A stretch of 7,701 nucleotides of DNA from DATDRS01 sp035291605 (lineage in GTDB: Bacteria > Chloroflexota > Anaerolineae > Anaerolineales > UBA6663). Shown here one piece after another: positions 6,598 through 7,701 of this stretch; position 1 is the first letter of the stretch; each line of letters opens with the position of its first letter. The stretch spans positions 1 to 7,701 of the forward strand of contig DATDRS010000174.1 in the NCBI GenBank assembly GCA_035291605.1, read 5' to 3'. A program made the translations under genes and the position numbers. The notes beneath the pieces were generated by a model. That model was not told the DNA's origin, did no database searches, and saw only the letters and a program-made list of their open reading frames with translations.

Positions 6598-7440
6598 TTA
6601 CTCGTCAAAAACGAATACAGGTTCTTGATACAAGCGGACTTTGTTCGCTTTCAAACGCTGGTGGATCAGGTCCTCCAGCCAGGCGTTCTTGGCCTCGAGC
6701 GATTGCGCCTCCGTCAGCATCTCCAACGGGACATCCATCCCCAATGCGCGTCCGGCGACGATGTGCCGGGTGATGCCCATGGGCAGCTTTGCCCTGTCAA
6801 GCGCGATCTGGGAGATTTCAGCGGGCGAAAAAGAGGGGAACACAATGACGGCGGTCAAATCGGGATATTCGCCGATCAACGCGGGCAGGTCAATCTCGAC
6901 CGTGCGATGCACCTCCGTCTTGCCCCGGTATTCCGCCACCAACTGGCAGAGCAGGCCAGCTCGCCGGTTGTTGTCTACCTGCGCTTCGTCATCGCACAAC
7001 ACCGCGAACCATTGGCCGTTGCGCATGACGATGTTGGCAATGATCTCGTGCGTCTCGAGCAGCCGGCAGGCGGTCTCCGCATCTACCGGTTGGAGGGTGA
7101 TCCCCTCTACGTCGGCGAGGGTGGCCAACAACCGGTTGTGCGATAGGCCCGCGAGCACGTGGTTCCACGCGCCGACTCGGACGGCGTCAGCATAGTAGTC
7201 CACTATCTGCACCAGCACGTCGCGGTACCCCATCTCGCGCAAGGCCGTGGTCCGAGTGGCTCCGTCCAGCACGATGTAGCGGCCGTCGCGCTCGGCGACG
7301 AGTGGCGGGTTGCGCAGCTTGCCGTCGTGCCGGATCATCAGCATCAGGCGCTGGGTGCGATACGGATCATCTTCCTCGTGCAGCAACATGCGATCGAGGG
7401 ATACAAAGCGCAGCTGAATGGCAGAGGGGTCAAGTTTCAT
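6598..7440 (-). CDS. ParB/sulfiredoxin-fold protein, resembling free-serine kinases (SerK/SbnI type)
   Basis: A 280-residue protein with an N-terminal ParB-like domain: FVSLDRMLLHEEDDPYR (12-28), GKLRNPPLV (40-48), YIVLDGATRTTALREMGY (55-72), VLVQIVDY. The CTP-binding GERR-type motif and helix-turn-helix of true chromosome-partitioning ParB are not seen, and no DNA-binding domain is evident. The C-terminal KLPMGITRHIVAGRALGMDVPLEML (218-242) resembles, from memory, the tail of the SbnI and Thermococcus SerK family, which phosphorylate free L-serine; acidic residues E22/E23 sit where that family has its catalytic Glu, but DGATR replaces the kinases' DGHHR. Kinase function is therefore an inference, strengthened by the trpB2 neighbour; a regulator is the alternative. 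ATG 7440 is the only nearby start because an in-frame TGA lies two codons upstream. It ends 7 bp before iorA. Confidence 0.8.
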   Translation of the reverse strand: MKLDPSAIQLRFVSLDRMLLHEEDDPYRTQRLMLMIRHDGKLRNPPLVAERDGRYIVLDGATRTTALREMGYRDVLVQIVDYYADAVRVGAWNHVLAGLSHNRLLATLADVEGITLQPVDAETACRLLETHEIIANIVMRNGQWFAVLCDDEAQVDNNRRAGLLCQLVAEYRGKTEVHRTVEIDLPALIGEYPDLTAVIVFPSFSPAEISQIALDRAKLPMGITRHIVAGRALGMDVPLEMLTEAQSLEAKNAWLEDLIHQRLKANKVRLYQEPVFVFDE

Positions 7441-7459
7441 GATTCACGTGCTTTACAAA

Positions 7460-7507
7460 ATCCGTTCCTCCCTCGACCCCCAGCGTGCAGCCAAAGGAGG
7501 AACGGAT
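7460..7507 (-). terminator. Perfect 12-bp inverted repeat between trpB2 and the ParB-like gene (terminator or attenuator)
   Basis: ATCCGTTCCTCC (7460-7471) and GGAGGAACGGAT (7496-7507) are exact reverse complements around a 24-nt loop. In the minus-strand transcript the second arm runs into a short U stretch (GGATTTTG), the shape of a weak intrinsic terminator after trpB2. In the plus direction there is no T-run. Only about 19 nt separate the hairpin from the ATG at 7440, too few for a full promoter, so partial read-through or attenuation is likelier than complete termination. Confidence 0.6.
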
Positions 7508-7517
7508 GATCTATCCC

Positions 7518-7701
7518 TTACATCTGCACCTGGGGGAGGTGGGTCATGGCTTCGGCGACGCGCTCGGCGGGATACTCGTAATCTTCCAGCTGGCCCTGGT
7601 GATAGGCGTCGTAGGCCGTCAGGTCGAAGTGCCCGTGCCCCGACAGGTTGAAGGCGATCACCTTCTTCTGCCCCGTGCGCTTGCATTCCAGCGCCTCGTC
7701 T
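7518..7701 (-). CDS. trpB2: TrpB2-type tryptophan synthase beta chain, C-terminal end
   Basis: The last 60 residues of a pyridoxal-phosphate-dependent tryptophan synthase beta-like protein; the rest lies beyond the right edge. The stretch DEALECKRTG, KVIAFNLSGHGHFDLTAYDAY and LEDYEYP is diagnostic for the TrpB2 branch, where SGHGHFD replaces the SGRGDKD of ordinary TrpB. The Ser of NLSGHG (residue 20 of the fragment) corresponds to the residue that contacts the pyridine nitrogen of the cofactor. The family condenses indole with a serine donor to give tryptophan, usually without needing TrpA; characterised archaeal TrpB2 uses O-phospho-L-serine. The gene stops with TAA at 7518-7520, 77 bp before the next gene. 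Whether it is part of the downstream operon depends on read-through of the intervening hairpin. Confidence 0.93.
   Translation of the reverse strand, partial: DEALECKRTGQKKVIAFNLSGHGHFDLTAYDAYHQGQLEDYEYPAERVAEAMTHLPQVQM

Noticed and set aside
6591..6608. TTG start at 6608 for iorA, adding 6 residues
   Set aside because: No ribosome site is visible, it overlaps the upstream gene, and the ATG at 6590 begins right at the family's usual MGTQLLLGNDAIA start.
5508..6773. Plus-strand open frame (421 codons) opposite iorA and the ParB-like gene
   Set aside because: It spans two well-supported minus-strand genes and their junction, has no family motif, and shows the composition of an antisense shadow.
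6598..7440. Chromosome-partitioning ParB or plasmid replication gene
   Set aside because: It lacks the GERR-type CTP motif and a DNA-binding domain, has no parA neighbour, and sits in a metabolic operon.
7445..7450. CACGTG palindrome upstream of the ParB-like gene as an operator
   Set aside because: A single 6-bp palindrome is expected by chance in this GC-rich DNA, and no second copy or known bacterial regulator supports it.

Overview
The window carries one tightly packed block of eight genes, all on the minus strand, with no supported gene on the plus strand. It is GC-rich, with long spurious open frames opposite the real genes. The mix of a TrpB2-type tryptophan synthase, a two-subunit indolepyruvate:ferredoxin oxidoreductase, a three-subunit molybdenum hydroxylase and a B12-domain-like radical SAM protein suggests an anaerobic or facultative bacterium. 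Chloroflexota is my best guess, from general resemblance and from the heptanucleotide repeats; it is tentative because no marker gene is present.

Layout in transcription order (right to left). The C-terminal 60 residues of TrpB2 enter at the right edge and stop at 7518. A 77-bp spacer follows, holding a perfect 12-bp inverted repeat (7460-7507). Next come a ParB/sulfiredoxin-fold protein resembling free-serine kinases (6598-7440), iorA (4719-6590), iorB (4149-4712), the FAD subunit of a xanthine dehydrogenase-family enzyme (3270-4136), a 716-residue radical SAM protein (1117-3267), the [2Fe-2S] subunit (643-1113), and the N-terminal 214 residues of the molybdopterin subunit, which runs off the left edge. 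After the 77-bp spacer every gap is 0 to 12 bp, so the seven genes from 7440 to 1 look like one operon, possibly fed by read-through from trpB2.

How the genes may work together. TrpB2 makes tryptophan from indole, and characterised TrpB2 enzymes prefer O-phosphoserine; the SerK/SbnI-like neighbour could supply it. IorAB interconverts aryl pyruvates and arylacetyl-CoA using ferredoxin. The molybdenum hydroxylase has all its usual iron-sulfur cysteines but lacks the extra 4Fe-4S insert of benzoyl-CoA-reductase types, so oxidation or hydroxylation of an aromatic or aldehyde substrate is the simpler reading. The radical SAM gene between its FAD and Fe-S subunits is unexpected and may mark a specialised aromatic/indole pathway or a dedicated maturation step.

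Two genes (FAD subunit and iorA) each contain a 28-bp array of four 7-bp units sharing the core ATTGG, read through in frame as a loop or linker. The only intergenic stretch of any size is the 77-bp hairpin spacer; no stretch over 300 bases lacks a gene.
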